From Burkholderia sp. BCC1644 (GTDB lineage: Bacteria; Pseudomonadota; Gammaproteobacteria; Burkholderiales; Burkholderiaceae), in assembly GCF_902833225.1 (NCBI RefSeq), contig NZ_CADFEI010000011.1, positions 186,001 through 250,000 of the forward strand: 64,000 bases of DNA, written 5' to 3'. The position numbers and the translations under genes were made by a program. The stretch's first letter is position 1; each line of letters starts with the position of its first letter. The notes beneath the pieces were generated by a model, which saw only the letters and a list, made by a program, of their open reading frames with translations, was not told the DNA's origin and did no database searches. This document shows positions 17,158 through 25,565 of this stretch, piece by piece.

Positions 17158-18219
17158 TCAAGCGCGTTTCGCGTAGTTCGTTTCGACCCACTTGCGGTAC
17201 TCGCCCGATGCAACCTCATCGGCCCAGACCTGGTTGTCGAGATACCAGTCGACCGTCTTGGCCAGACCAGTCTCGAACGTTTCCGCAGGCTTCCACCCGA
17301 GCTCGCGTTCGAGCTTGCGCGCATCGATCGCGTAGCGGCGATCATGGCCGGGCCGGTCCGTCACGTAGGTGATCTGGTCGCGGTACGAACCCGCGGCCTT
17401 CGGGCGCGCCTTGTCGAGCAGGTCGCACAGCGTATGCACGACTTCGAGGTTCTTCTTCTCGTTCCAGCCGCCGACGTTGTACGTCTCGCCGGGCACGCCG
17501 CGCGCGAGCACTTCTCGGATCGCGCTGCAGTGGTCGCCGACGTACAGCCAGTCGCGCACGTTCTGGCCGTCGCCGTACACCGGCAGCGGCTTGCCCGCGA
17601 GCGCATTCGCGATCATCAGCGGAATCAGCTTCTCGGGGAACTGATACGGGCCGTAGTTGTTCGAACAGTTCGTCGTCAACACCGGCAAACCGTACGTATG
17701 GTGGTATGCGCGCACCAGGTGGTCGGAACCCGCCTTCGTCGCCGAATACGGGCTGTTCGGCGCGTATGGCGTCGTCTCGGAGAATTGCGGGTCGGTGGCC
17801 GACAGCGAACCGAACACCTCGTCGGTCGACACGTGCAGGAAGCGGAACGCCGCCTTGTCGGCATCGTTCAGGCCGTTCCAGTACTGGCGGGTAGCCTCGA
17901 GCAGCGTGAACGTGCCGACGACGTTGGTCTGCACGAAATCCGCGGGACCGTGGATCGAGCGATCGACATGGCTTTCCGCGGCGAAGTGCAGCACCGCGCG
18001 GGGCTTGTGCTCGGCCAGGAGCGCGTCGAGTGCGTCACGGTCGCAGATGTCGACGCGCGCAAACACGTGCTTCGGGTTTCCGTCCAGTGACTGCAGCGTG
18101 CGCAGGTTCCCTGCGTACGTCAGCTTGTCAACGTTGAGCACGGCTTCGTCGGATGCGCGCAGCCAGTCGAGTACAAAATTGGCACCGATAAAACCCGCGC
18201 CGCCCGTAACCAGGATCAT
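17158..18219 (-). CDS. rmlB: dTDP-glucose 4,6-dehydratase
   Basis: A 353-residue extended SDR, the second enzyme of the rhamnose pathway, converting dTDP-glucose to dTDP-4-keto-6-deoxyglucose with bound NAD+. Motifs: VTGGAGFIGANF at the N-terminus, NVDKLTYAGN, HFAAESHVDRSI, STDEVFG, the catalytic YSATK (residues ~160), and NCSNNYGPYQFPEKLIPL. It is the first gene of the minus-strand O-antigen run and is divergent from apaH, so the operon promoter should lie in the 343-bp gap. Length and residues are fully canonical. Confidence 0.97.
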   Translation of the reverse strand: MILVTGGAGFIGANFVLDWLRASDEAVLNVDKLTYAGNLRTLQSLDGNPKHVFARVDICDRDALDALLAEHKPRAVLHFAAESHVDRSIHGPADFVQTNVVGTFTLLEATRQYWNGLNDADKAAFRFLHVSTDEVFGSLSATDPQFSETTPYAPNSPYSATKAGSDHLVRAYHHTYGLPVLTTNCSNNYGPYQFPEKLIPLMIANALAGKPLPVYGDGQNVRDWLYVGDHCSAIREVLARGVPGETYNVGGWNEKKNLEVVHTLCDLLDKARPKAAGSYRDQITYVTDRPGHDRRYAIDARKLERELGWKPAETFETGLAKTVDWYLDNQVWADEVASGEYRKWVETNYAKRA

Positions 18220-18562
18220 GAGGCTCCCTCAAATAATGTGCGGCAGACGTCTTCAGGCGTCGGCCACATCAGATTCGCAAATGCTAGTAACTTGTGATTG
18301 CTACGTCAGACCGGGAATTTTAACCGGTCGACATGGCCTTCAAAGTCATGAAATGCTAATTTTGTTGGGGAAAAGGACAATTATAGGGAGCCGCCCCCTG
18401 CAAAAGCCATGCCGCTAACAACTTGATACAGCGCATCGAACCCTTTCCGAGCATGAAATTTCTTGCCAAATCAACCAATTGTTGCGGAACACAAATTGCG
18501 CAGCGCTGCATTGAATGGATGATTTTTCCCGTGTTGCCGATACTCGCAAAATCCGCTGCCCC
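18220..18562. other. Divergent intergenic region rmlB / apaH
   Basis: A 343-bp non-coding, AT-richer stretch holding the presumed promoters of the O-antigen operon (minus strand) and apaH (plus strand). A TATAAT -10 for the minus strand is listed separately. A 6-bp inverted repeat GACCGG / CCGGTC with a 9-nt loop lies at 18309-18329, between that -10 and rmlB, so it would sit in the leader RNA. I looked for a JUMPstart/ops element (GGCGGTAG) and found no convincing match. Confidence 0.6.
18380..18385 (-). promoter_or_regulatory. Candidate -10 box for the rmlB-led O-antigen operon
   Basis: A perfect TATAAT on the minus strand 161 nt upstream of rmlB. A weak -35-like GGCTTT lies 17 bp further upstream. 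The match rests on the -10 alone and the resulting leader would be long (~150 nt). Confidence 0.4.
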
Positions 18563-19399
18563 ATGACCCGCACCCCCATCGCCATCGGCGACATCCAAGG
18601 CTGTCATTCTGCTTTCCAGTCGCTACTCGAAAAGCTTTCGCCTCCCGCCGACACGCCGCTGTGGATCGCCGGCGACGTCGTCAACCGCGGGCCGGGTTCC
18701 CTCGCCGCGCTGCGCGCGCTCGTCGACCTCGGCCCGCGCGCAACCGTCGTGCTCGGCAATCACGATCTTCACCTGCTCGCGGTCTCCGCCGGGCTGCGCA
18801 CCGAACGTCCGGGCGACACGATCGGCGAGATCCTCGACGCGCCGGATGCCGATGCACTGCTCGACTGGGTCCGCCATCGCCCGTTCGTGCACGCGGAGCA
18901 CGGGATGCTGCTCGTGCATGCGGGCGTGCTGCCGCAATGGGACGCCACGCTCGTGCTCGAACTCGCGGACGAACTCCAGCGCGCGCTGCGCGCGCCCGAC
19001 TGGCGCGACACGCTGGCGAAGCTGTACGGCAACGAGCCGAATCAATGGCACCCTGATCTGAAGAAGCGCGACCGGATGCGCGTCGCGTTCAACGCGTTCA
19101 CGCGCGTGCGCTTCTGCACGCCGGACGGCGCAATGGAATTCAAGGCCAACGGCGGCCCGGACAGTGCGCCGCCCGGCTACCTGCCGTGGTTCGACGTGCC
19201 GGGGCGCCGCACGGAGGACGTGACGGTCGTGTTCGGGCACTGGGCCGCGCTTGGCCTGATGTTGCGCAACAACGTCGTCGCGCTCGATTCGGGCTGCGTG
19301 TGGGGCAACCGGTTGTCGGCCGTACGGCTGACCGCCGACCCGGCGCAGCGCACGGTCACGCAGGTGCAGTGCGAAGCGTGCGGCACGCCGGGCGAATGA
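18563..19399 (+). CDS. apaH: Symmetrical bis(5'-nucleosyl)-tetraphosphatase
   Basis: A 278-residue calcineurin-like phosphoesterase that hydrolyses Ap4A to two ADP. The PPP-family metal-binding motifs are in order: GDIQG near the N-terminus, GDVVNRGP (usual form GDxVxRG) and GNHDLHLL, with VHAGVLPQW and FGHWAALG supplying later histidines. The ATG at 18563 is used because MTRTPIAIGDIQG is the normal N-terminus; an upstream in-frame ATG at 18515 would add residues with no homology. It is the first plus-strand gene after the O-antigen locus and marks its conserved edge. Confidence 0.96.
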   Translation: MTRTPIAIGDIQGCHSAFQSLLEKLSPPADTPLWIAGDVVNRGPGSLAALRALVDLGPRATVVLGNHDLHLLAVSAGLRTERPGDTIGEILDAPDADALLDWVRHRPFVHAEHGMLLVHAGVLPQWDATLVLELADELQRALRAPDWRDTLAKLYGNEPNQWHPDLKKRDRMRVAFNAFTRVRFCTPDGAMEFKANGGPDSAPPGYLPWFDVPGRRTEDVTVVFGHWAALGLMLRNNVVALDSGCVWGNRLSAVRLTADPAQRTVTQVQCEACGTPGE

Positions 19400-19502
19400 G
19401 CGCCGGCCGTCGCACGACACGGCGTGAACGTTCCGGAACCGCACCGCGACTTCGCGCGGCAAATTCCGGAAAGTACGCGCTATCCGCACACCGAGGACAC
19501 CG

Positions 19503-20501
19503 ATGAGCAGCCTGCCTCCCGACTTTTCCGCCGAAGCCTATCTGCTGTTGCATCCCGACGTACGCGCTGCGGGTGTGGACCCGGCGCAGCACTATCTCGA
19601 GCACGGTCGACGCGAAGGCCGCCGGTACCTGCCGGCAACGCTCGGCCTTCGGGAAGCGCTACCCGGCGAACCGGGATTCCGGCCACTGCCGTTGATCGTC
19701 ATTTCGTACAACCGGGGGGCGATGCTCCGACGCGTCATCGCGTCGTACCGGCGGCAGCGCGTGCCCGTCGAGATTGCCGTTCACGATAACGGCAGCAATG
19801 ATCCGGAAACGCTGCGCGTGCTCGACGAACTCGAGCACGATGGGATCCGCGTGTTCAGGCGAGCCGCGATTTCGGATGCCAACGAACTGAATCTCGTCGA
19901 TGAAACCGTGTCGGCGGTGTTTTCGTCCCGGGAGCCGGGCCCGTACATCGTGACGGACTGCGATATCGACCTCGCCGCATCGAGCCCCGACGCCATCGCG
20001 GTCTATCTCGAGTTGCTGAATGCGTTTCCGGACATCGAGTGCGCCGGGCCGATGCTGAAGATCGACGACATCCGCAGGAGCTATCCACTGTTCGGGCGCG
20101 TGATGAACCGCCATATCAGCCAGTTCTGGCACCAGCGCCCGGAGATCGGCGCGATCGGCGGCCGGGAAATTGCGTACCTGCGTGCACCGATCGACACGAC
20201 CTTTGCCGTGCATCGCTCCGCGCAGCCGTTCCGGCGCCTGAAGCAGGGTATGCGCGTCTATACGCCGTTCGACGGCCGTCATCTCGACTGGTATCCGCAC
20301 GAGCAGCAGAACGACGACCGCCTCGCGTCGGACGTCTACCAGCGCGCATCGTCACCGGAGATTTCTCACTGGGACAATCACGCGTACCTGAGCGCGTATT
20401 CGTCGGAACAACCGGAATACGACGACTATGTCGTCGTCAGGCAACACACATCCGGGGCCCTCGAGATCGAGACGCGGCGCATCACCGACCATCCCGACTG
20501 A
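19503..20501 (+). CDS. Putative glycosyltransferase (GT-A-like), orphan
   Basis: A 332-residue protein. Residues ~8-45 (FSAEAYLLLHPDVRAAG...HYLEHGRREGR) match a short helical motif, Y-x-x-x-(N/H)PDV...HY...G..EGR, seen at the ends of some glycosyltransferases and surface proteins. The body reads as a GT-A-like fold: LPLIVISYNRGAMLRRVI, HDNGSNDPETL, and a DXD-like YIVTDCDIDLAA. The rest is not recognised in detail. It has its own upstream gap of ~100 bp after apaH and converges on plsC. Assignment as a glycosyltransferase is fair; target and donor are unknown. Confidence 0.65.
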   Translation: MSSLPPDFSAEAYLLLHPDVRAAGVDPAQHYLEHGRREGRRYLPATLGLREALPGEPGFRPLPLIVISYNRGAMLRRVIASYRRQRVPVEIAVHDNGSNDPETLRVLDELEHDGIRVFRRAAISDANELNLVDETVSAVFSSREPGPYIVTDCDIDLAASSPDAIAVYLELLNAFPDIECAGPMLKIDDIRRSYPLFGRVMNRHISQFWHQRPEIGAIGGREIAYLRAPIDTTFAVHRSAQPFRRLKQGMRVYTPFDGRHLDWYPHEQQNDDRLASDVYQRASSPEISHWDNHAYLSAYSSEQPEYDDYVVVRQHTSGALEIETRRITDHPD

Positions 20502-20538
20502 GCGCTCCCGGTTACGGCACACAGCCCGTGCGAGCGCG

Positions 20539-21396
20539 TCAGCCCTCGCGCCCCGGCACCGGTTCATCGGCCGCCGCATCACCCGTCGCACCGCCACCGA
20601 GTTCGGTCGCCGGATACGCATGCTTCTGCAGTTCCGCGAGCGACTCGGCCGAAGGCTTGCCGACTTTCTCCTGCAACGTCGCCAGCGCAGCCGCGATCGC
20701 GTCGCGCGCCGCGGCGGACGTCGCCCGCCGGTCGCCGCCCGGCGCGATCGGATTGCACACGTACAGATGCACGACGAGCGGGCCGCCGCGCAGCACCATG
20801 TCGAGCGACTTGCCGAGCGACAGCTCGCCCGTGTACGCCGGTGCGACCGACTGCCGCCGCTGCGCATCCTCGTACATCAGGCAGATCGGCTGCACCGCGC
20901 AGCCGGCCGATACCGCGGACTGGAACAGGTTCGCATGGAACGGCAGCAGTTCCTGACCGTCGGACGTCGTCCCTTCCGGAAACACGCACATGAGCCCGCC
21001 GTTGCGCAGGCGCTCGGCCATCTCGTGCATGATCCGCATCGCCTCGGTGCGCTTCTCGCGCTGCAGGAACACGGTGTCGAGCTTCTCGGCAAGCCAGCCG
21101 ACGACCGGCCACTGCCGCACCTCGGCCTTCGACACGAACGGCGTCGGCCGCCACGCGTTGACCGCGTAGATGTCGAGCCACGACACGTGGTTGCCGACCA
21201 CGAGCGCGCTCGCGTCGAGGCGCGCGCCGTCGTTGTGGACGACGAGGCGCATCCCGCAGATGCGCAGCATCTTGAGCGTCCAGCGGCGCGTCATCTCGGC
21301 GCGGTGCGCGGGCGTGACGTGCGAAAAACGCAGCGCGACGATCGCCATGCCGCGCAACAGGTGAAAAACGAGACGCAGCTTGCGAAGGGCGGTCAT
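20539..21396 (-). CDS. plsC: 1-acyl-sn-glycerol-3-phosphate acyltransferase
   Basis: A 285-residue inner-membrane acyltransferase of the PlsC/LPLAT family that makes phosphatidic acid from lysophosphatidic acid. The catalytic HX4D is present as NHVSWLD near residue 74, and the acceptor-binding FPEGTTSDG near 140. An N-terminal hydrophobic segment (LRLVFHLLRGMAIVAL) anchors it. The C-terminal ~60 residues are Ala/Glu-rich and lack a known domain. It follows pyrC' by 19 bp and is probably the last gene of the minus-strand run beginning near the rubredoxin gene. Confidence 0.92.
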   Translation of the reverse strand: MTALRKLRLVFHLLRGMAIVALRFSHVTPAHRAEMTRRWTLKMLRICGMRLVVHNDGARLDASALVVGNHVSWLDIYAVNAWRPTPFVSKAEVRQWPVVGWLAEKLDTVFLQREKRTEAMRIMHEMAERLRNGGLMCVFPEGTTSDGQELLPFHANLFQSAVSAGCAVQPICLMYEDAQRRQSVAPAYTGELSLGKSLDMVLRGGPLVVHLYVCNPIAPGGDRRATSAAARDAIAAALATLQEKVGKPSAESLAELQKHAYPATELGGGATGDAAADEPVPGREG

Positions 21397-21415
21397 GGCG
21401 AGGGTCCGGCGTGGT

Positions 21416-22702
21416 TCAGGGGCGCTCGAACGCGACCTGCCCGGCCACGAGCGTCGCGCGCACGGTGGCCGGCAGTTCGTAGCCGAGGAACGGCGAGTTG
21501 TGGCCCTGGCTCTTCAGCGCACGCGGCTCGACGCGCCAGTGCGCGCGCGGGTCGAACACGCACAGGTCGGCCGCGCCGCCTTCGGACAGGCGGCCTGCCG
21601 GCAGCTTCAGCACGTCGGCCGGCGCGGACGTGATGCGGCGCAGCGCCTGCGCGAGCGGCGTACGCGTCTCGTCCGCCCACTTCAGCGTCAGTGACAGCAG
21701 CAACTCGAGCCCCGTCGCGCCGGGCGTCGCTTCGCCGAACGGCAGCAGTTTCTCGTCGTCGTCGACCGGCGTGTGGTCGGAGCAGATCGCGTCGATCGTG
21801 CCGTCGGCGAGCGCCACGCGGATCGCTTCGCGATCGCGCTCGCTGCGCAGCGGCGGATCGAGCCGGAACTGCGAATCGAAGTAGCCGATGTCGACGTCGA
21901 TCAGATGCAGATGGTTCACGCCGACGTCGCAGGTCACGGGCAGCCCTTCGGCCTTCGCCTCGCGCACGAGCGCAAGGCCGGCCGCGGACGACAACCGTGC
22001 AAGGTGCACGCGCGCGCCCGTCACGCGCATCAGTTCGAAGATCGTGTGCAGCGCGATCGTCTCGGCCGCGACCGGCACGCCGGACAGCCCGAGCCGCGAC
22101 GCGAGTGCGCCGCTCGCGGCCACGCCGCCGCGGCCGATGAACGCGTCGACCGGACGCAGCCACGTCGTGTAGCCGTAGGTGCTCGCGTACTGCAGCGCGC
22201 GCAGCAGCACCTGTGTGTCGCGTACCGGCACGTTCGCTTGCGTGAAGCCGACGCAGCCGGACTCGGTCAGCGCGACCATCTCGGTGATCACTTCACCCTT
22301 GAGGCCAACCGTCAGCGCGCCCAGCGGGTGCACGTTCGCCTGGTGCAGGTTGCGTGCGCGGAACTTGAGCATCTCGACGAGGCCCGGCTCGTCGAGCACG
22401 GGGTCGGTATCCGGCGGGCACACGAGCGTCGTGACGCCGCCCGCGACGGCCGCAGCCATCTCGGACGCGAGCGTCGCCTTGTGTTCGTAGCCGGGCTCGC
22501 GCAGCCGCGCGCACAGGTCGACGAGGCCGGGCGCGACGACCAGTCCCGACGCGTCGATGGTCTTCGCGGCGTTGAAATCGGCCGGCGCCTTGCCGCCCTC
22601 GGCGATCGCGGCGATCTTGCCGGCCGCGACGAATACGTCGGCCTGCCGCTCGGTGCCGGCGACCGGATCGATCAGCGTGCCGCCTTTGATATGAATCTTC
22701 AT
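21416..22702 (-). CDS. pyrC': Dihydroorotase-like protein lacking metal ligands (PyrC')
   Basis: A 428-residue member of the class I dihydroorotase/amidohydrolase family encoded right after pyrB. The family fold is clear (GLVVAPGLVDL...REPG, CSDHTPVDDDEK), but the zinc ligands are gone. The usual HxH before REPG reads CAR (DLCARLREPG), the His of the ICHVS-type motif is replaced in VHLARLSS, and the PHHL-type motif is VNHL. Such inactive PyrC' (PyrX) subunits are known in Pseudomonas, where they are needed to assemble aspartate transcarbamoylase. The same role is inferred here. A catalytically competent dihydroorotase must be encoded elsewhere. Confidence 0.9.
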   Translation of the reverse strand: MKIHIKGGTLIDPVAGTERQADVFVAAGKIAAIAEGGKAPADFNAAKTIDASGLVVAPGLVDLCARLREPGYEHKATLASEMAAAVAGGVTTLVCPPDTDPVLDEPGLVEMLKFRARNLHQANVHPLGALTVGLKGEVITEMVALTESGCVGFTQANVPVRDTQVLLRALQYASTYGYTTWLRPVDAFIGRGGVAASGALASRLGLSGVPVAAETIALHTIFELMRVTGARVHLARLSSAAGLALVREAKAEGLPVTCDVGVNHLHLIDVDIGYFDSQFRLDPPLRSERDREAIRVALADGTIDAICSDHTPVDDDEKLLPFGEATPGATGLELLLSLTLKWADETRTPLAQALRRITSAPADVLKLPAGRLSEGGAADLCVFDPRAHWRVEPRALKSQGHNSPFLGYELPATVRATLVAGQVAFERP

Positions 22703-22754
22703 GCGCTGTCTGTGAATGCGTTGATTGCGTGAATAAGGATGCGCGAAAGCGGGC

Positions 22755-23786
22755 TCAATCGCTGTTGCCGGCGACGATGCCCATTACCGCCATCCGCACG
22801 GCGATGCCGAACGTGACCTGGTTGAGGATCACCGATTGCGGGCCGTCGGCGACCTGCGAATCGATCTCGACGCCACGGTTCATCGGGCCCGGGTGCATCA
22901 CGATCGCGTCGGGCGCGGCGAGCGCGAGGCGCTCGGGCGTCAGGCCCCACGTCTTGAAGTACTCCTGCGCGGACGGCAGCAGCGCGCCGCTCATCCGCTC
23001 GTTCTGCAGGCGCAGCATGATGATCACGTCGACGCCCTTCAGCCCTTCGTCGAGGTCGTGGAACACCTTCACACCCATCTGCTCGAGACCGCCCGGCAGC
23101 AGCGTACGCGGGCCGATCGCGCGCACTTCCGGCACGCCGAGCGTGGTGAGCGCGTGGATGTCGGAGCGCGCGACGCGCGAATGCAGGATGTCGCCGACGA
23201 TCGCCACGCGCAGCTTCGTGAAGTCGCGCTTGTAGTGACGGATCGTGTACATGTCGAGCAGGCCCTGCGTCGGGTGCGCATGGCGGCCGTCGCCGGCGTT
23301 GATCACGTGCACGTGCGGCGCGCAGTGCTCGGCGATCAGGTACGGCGCGCCGCTCGACGCATGGCGCACGACGAACAGGTCGGCATGCATCGCCGACAGG
23401 TTGTTGATCGTGTCGAGCAGCGATTCGCCCTTGCTCGTCGACGACGCATTGATGTTCAGGTTCAGCACGTCGGCCGACAGGCGCGTCGCGGCGATCTCGA
23501 AGGTCGTGCGCGTCCGCGTCGAGTTCTCGAAGAACAGGTTGAAGACGGACTTGCCGCGCAGCAGCGGCACCTTCTTCACTTCACGGTCCGTCACGCTGAC
23601 GAACTGCTCGGCCGTATCGAGGATGTGGTTCACGATCGAGCGCGGCAGGCCCTCGATCGACAGCAGGTGCTTCAGCTCGCCGTTTTTCGTGAGCTGCGGA
23701 TTGCCCTTCAGGAAACCGTAGCGGAACCGGTCGGGGCTCGTGGCCGCAGCGGGATTGCCGGTGCGGCCAGTGGTGTCGGTGGTCAT
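22755..23786 (-). CDS. pyrB: Aspartate carbamoyltransferase catalytic subunit
   Basis: A 343-residue ATCase catalytic chain, joining carbamoyl phosphate and aspartate. The carbamoyl-phosphate loop FENSTRTRTTFE is intact, as are GDGRHAHPTQGLLD (active-site HPTQ) and a later VMHPGPMNRG. The N-terminus has an extension of about 35 residues before the catalytic fold, as in class A ATCases that bind PyrC'. ATG 23786 was chosen because it begins the Gly/Pro-rich leader of the family; a longer open frame upstream overlaps the pyrR end and has no homology. pyrC' starts 52 bp downstream. Confidence 0.96.
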   Translation of the reverse strand: MTTDTTGRTGNPAAATSPDRFRYGFLKGNPQLTKNGELKHLLSIEGLPRSIVNHILDTAEQFVSVTDREVKKVPLLRGKSVFNLFFENSTRTRTTFEIAATRLSADVLNLNINASSTSKGESLLDTINNLSAMHADLFVVRHASSGAPYLIAEHCAPHVHVINAGDGRHAHPTQGLLDMYTIRHYKRDFTKLRVAIVGDILHSRVARSDIHALTTLGVPEVRAIGPRTLLPGGLEQMGVKVFHDLDEGLKGVDVIIMLRLQNERMSGALLPSAQEYFKTWGLTPERLALAAPDAIVMHPGPMNRGVEIDSQVADGPQSVILNQVTFGIAVRMAVMGIVAGNSD

Positions 23787-23859
23787 GATGTGCGTGATTC
23801 CAACTATGCAAACGGGCCGCGGTGCAAACCAGCGGCCCGGGATACGGTTCGCGTGTCGT

Positions 23860-24372
23860 TCAGGTGCCGTGCGACTCGACGCGCAGCGTGAACTGCGCGT
23901 CGTCGCGCGCGAGCACGAGCGTCGCGCCGGCCGGCACGTCGAGCGTGCCGCCCGCAAAGCGGGCAGCGACTGGCAGCTCGCGGCCGCCGCGATCGGCCAG
24001 CACCGCGAGCTCGACCGCGGCCGGACGGCCGTAGTCGAACAGTTCGTTGAGCGCCGCGCGCACGGTGCGTCCGGTGTACAGCACGTCGTCGACGAGCACG
24101 ATGCGCGCGCCGTCGATCTCGAACGGCAGCGACGTCGGGCTGGCCTGGCTGTGCAGCCCCTTCTTCGCGTAGTCGTCGCGATGCAGCGCGACGTTCACGA
24201 CGCCGAACGCCGGTGCGCCGAGATCGCGTGCGAGGCGCTCGGCCAGCCATGCGCCGCCGCTGTGAATGCCGGCGAGCCGCGGGCCGCCCGGTTCGGCGAA
24301 CGCCGCGCCGTACGCGGCGCGGATCTGGTCGAGCAGGACGCGGTAAAGCGCCTCGGCATCAATGGTGCTCAT
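23860..24372 (-). CDS. pyrR: PyrR-type phosphoribosyltransferase / uracil phosphoribosyltransferase
   Basis: A 170-residue type I phosphoribosyltransferase. The PRPP-binding motif IVLVDDVLYTGRTVRAALN sits near residues 95-113 and GIHSGGAWLAERLARDLG precedes it, as in PyrR. In Gram-positive bacteria PyrR regulates pyr mRNA and has UPRTase activity; in proteobacteria it is usually assumed to act mainly as an enzyme. It overlaps the ruvX stop by 14 bp and precedes pyrB by 73 bp, supporting a pyrimidine operon. No pyr attenuator could be recognised by eye in the short pyrR-pyrB gap. Confidence 0.92.
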   Translation of the reverse strand: MSTIDAEALYRVLLDQIRAAYGAAFAEPGGPRLAGIHSGGAWLAERLARDLGAPAFGVVNVALHRDDYAKKGLHSQASPTSLPFEIDGARIVLVDDVLYTGRTVRAALNELFDYGRPAAVELAVLADRGGRELPVAARFAGGTLDVPAGATLVLARDDAQFTLRVESHGT

Positions 24373-24808
24373 GGTCGGACAATTGATCGAGATACTGTTG
24401 AAGGATGACGCGCGCGGCCTCGGCATCGAGCATCTCCGCGCGGGCACGGCCGCGCACGTTGCGCTCGCGCAGCCCGGCCTCGGCCTCGACCGACGAATAG
24501 CGCTCGTCGACCCACGTGACGGGCAGCCCGAAGCGGCCGTTCAGCTGGTTGCCGAAGCGCTTCGCCTGCTGCGTCATGTCGTGCGGCGTGCCGTCCGGAT
24601 GCATCGGCAGGCCGACGACGAGCGCGTCCGGCCGCCATTCGGCCAGCAGGTCGCCGACCGCCTTGAAGCGGTGTTCGCGGTTCAGGTTCTGGATCACGAG
24701 GAGCGCACGGGCCGAGCGCGTCAGCGCGTTGCCGACCGCGACGCCGATACGTTTTTCGCCGTAGTCGAACGCCAGGAGCGTCGCATCGCGCGCGCTCGCG
24801 CCACTCAT
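24359..24808 (-). CDS. ruvX: Putative pre-16S rRNA nuclease / Holliday junction resolvase-like YqgF
   Basis: A 149-residue RNase H-like protein of the YqgF/RuvX family, implicated in 16S rRNA 5'-end maturation. The first acidic motif is LAFDYGEKRIGVAVG, followed by ALVVGLPMHPDGTPH and VTWVDERYSSVEAE, matching the three conserved acidic/phosphate-binding blocks. Length is slightly above the usual ~138. Its ATG overlaps the yqgE stop as ATGA and its end overlaps pyrR by 14 bp, so it is translationally coupled on both sides. This yqgE-ruvX-pyrR-pyrB order is a conserved neighbourhood in beta- and gammaproteobacteria. Confidence 0.94.
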   Translation of the reverse strand: MSGASARDATLLAFDYGEKRIGVAVGNALTRSARALLVIQNLNREHRFKAVGDLLAEWRPDALVVGLPMHPDGTPHDMTQQAKRFGNQLNGRFGLPVTWVDERYSSVEAEAGLRERNVRGRARAEMLDAEAARVILQQYLDQLSDHEHH

Positions 24809-25383
24809 GCGTGCCCTGCTTCGCCGGACAGCATCGCCGAGCTGACGCCGAGCAGGCCGAGGGCGGCTTCGAAGCGCTCTTCGGCCGGGGTGTCGAACAC
24901 GATGCGCGGATCGGCGGCCACGGTCAGCCAGCCGTTGCGGGAAATTTCTTCCTCGAGCTGCCCTGCGCCCCAGCCGGCATGGCCGAGCGTCAGCAGGAAG
25001 CGCTTCGGGCCGGTGCCCGTCGCGACCGCCTCGAGCACGTCCTTCGACGTCGTCATCTCCAGCCCGCCGTCGACGGACATCGACGAGTTGTAGCTCGCGC
25101 CCTCCACCGGCTCGTGCAGCACGAAGCCGCGCTCGGTCTGGACCGGGCCGCCGAAGTACACGGGAATGTGCAGCAGCGGCTCGATGTCGAGCTTCAGGTC
25201 GATGCGGTTGAACAGCGATTCGAGATCGATGTCGGTCGGACGATTGATGACGAGGCCGAGCGCGCCGCGCTCGCTGTGATCGCAAAGATAGACCACCGTT
25301 CCCGAGAACGTCGGATCGGCCATGTTAGGCATGGCGATCAGGAACTGGTTGGTGAGATTGATGCGATCGGAAGGCTTTGACAT
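24805..25383 (-). CDS. yqgE: UPF0301 protein YqgE/AlgH
   Basis: A 192-residue protein of the YqgE/AlgH family. It starts with LTNQFLIAMPNMADPTFSGTVVYLCDHS and contains GALGLVINRPT, YFGGPVQTERGFVLH and LGHAGWGAGQLEEEI, all hallmarks. Molecular function is unknown; AlgH was linked to alginate production in Pseudomonas. ATG 25383 places the conserved block near the N-terminus; a longer open frame to 25449 adds unconserved sequence. It overlaps ruvX by 4 bp. Confidence 0.94.
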   Translation of the reverse strand: MSKPSDRINLTNQFLIAMPNMADPTFSGTVVYLCDHSERGALGLVINRPTDIDLESLFNRIDLKLDIEPLLHIPVYFGGPVQTERGFVLHEPVEGASYNSSMSVDGGLEMTTSKDVLEAVATGTGPKRFLLTLGHAGWGAGQLEEEISRNGWLTVAADPRIVFDTPAEERFEAALGLLGVSSAMLSGEAGHA

Positions 25384-25565
25384 GGTTTGAATTTTAGCAA
25401 AGACGCCGCGACCTGACCGGGCCGCGATCAACAAGCAACGCCGCGCCACGCTGGCAACGGCGCGCGCGGATCACACGGCACTCTAACACGCGCGCGGGCG
25501 CTGTCGGCAGCGTGTTGCAGGCCCGCGCGACAAGGGGCGCCGCCATGTGTCCGTCCCCTTGTTCG

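Noticed and set aside
18220..18562. JUMPstart/ops element in the rmlB leader
   Set aside because: GGGGGCGGCTC on the minus strand resembles only part of the ops core and lacks GGCGGTAG.
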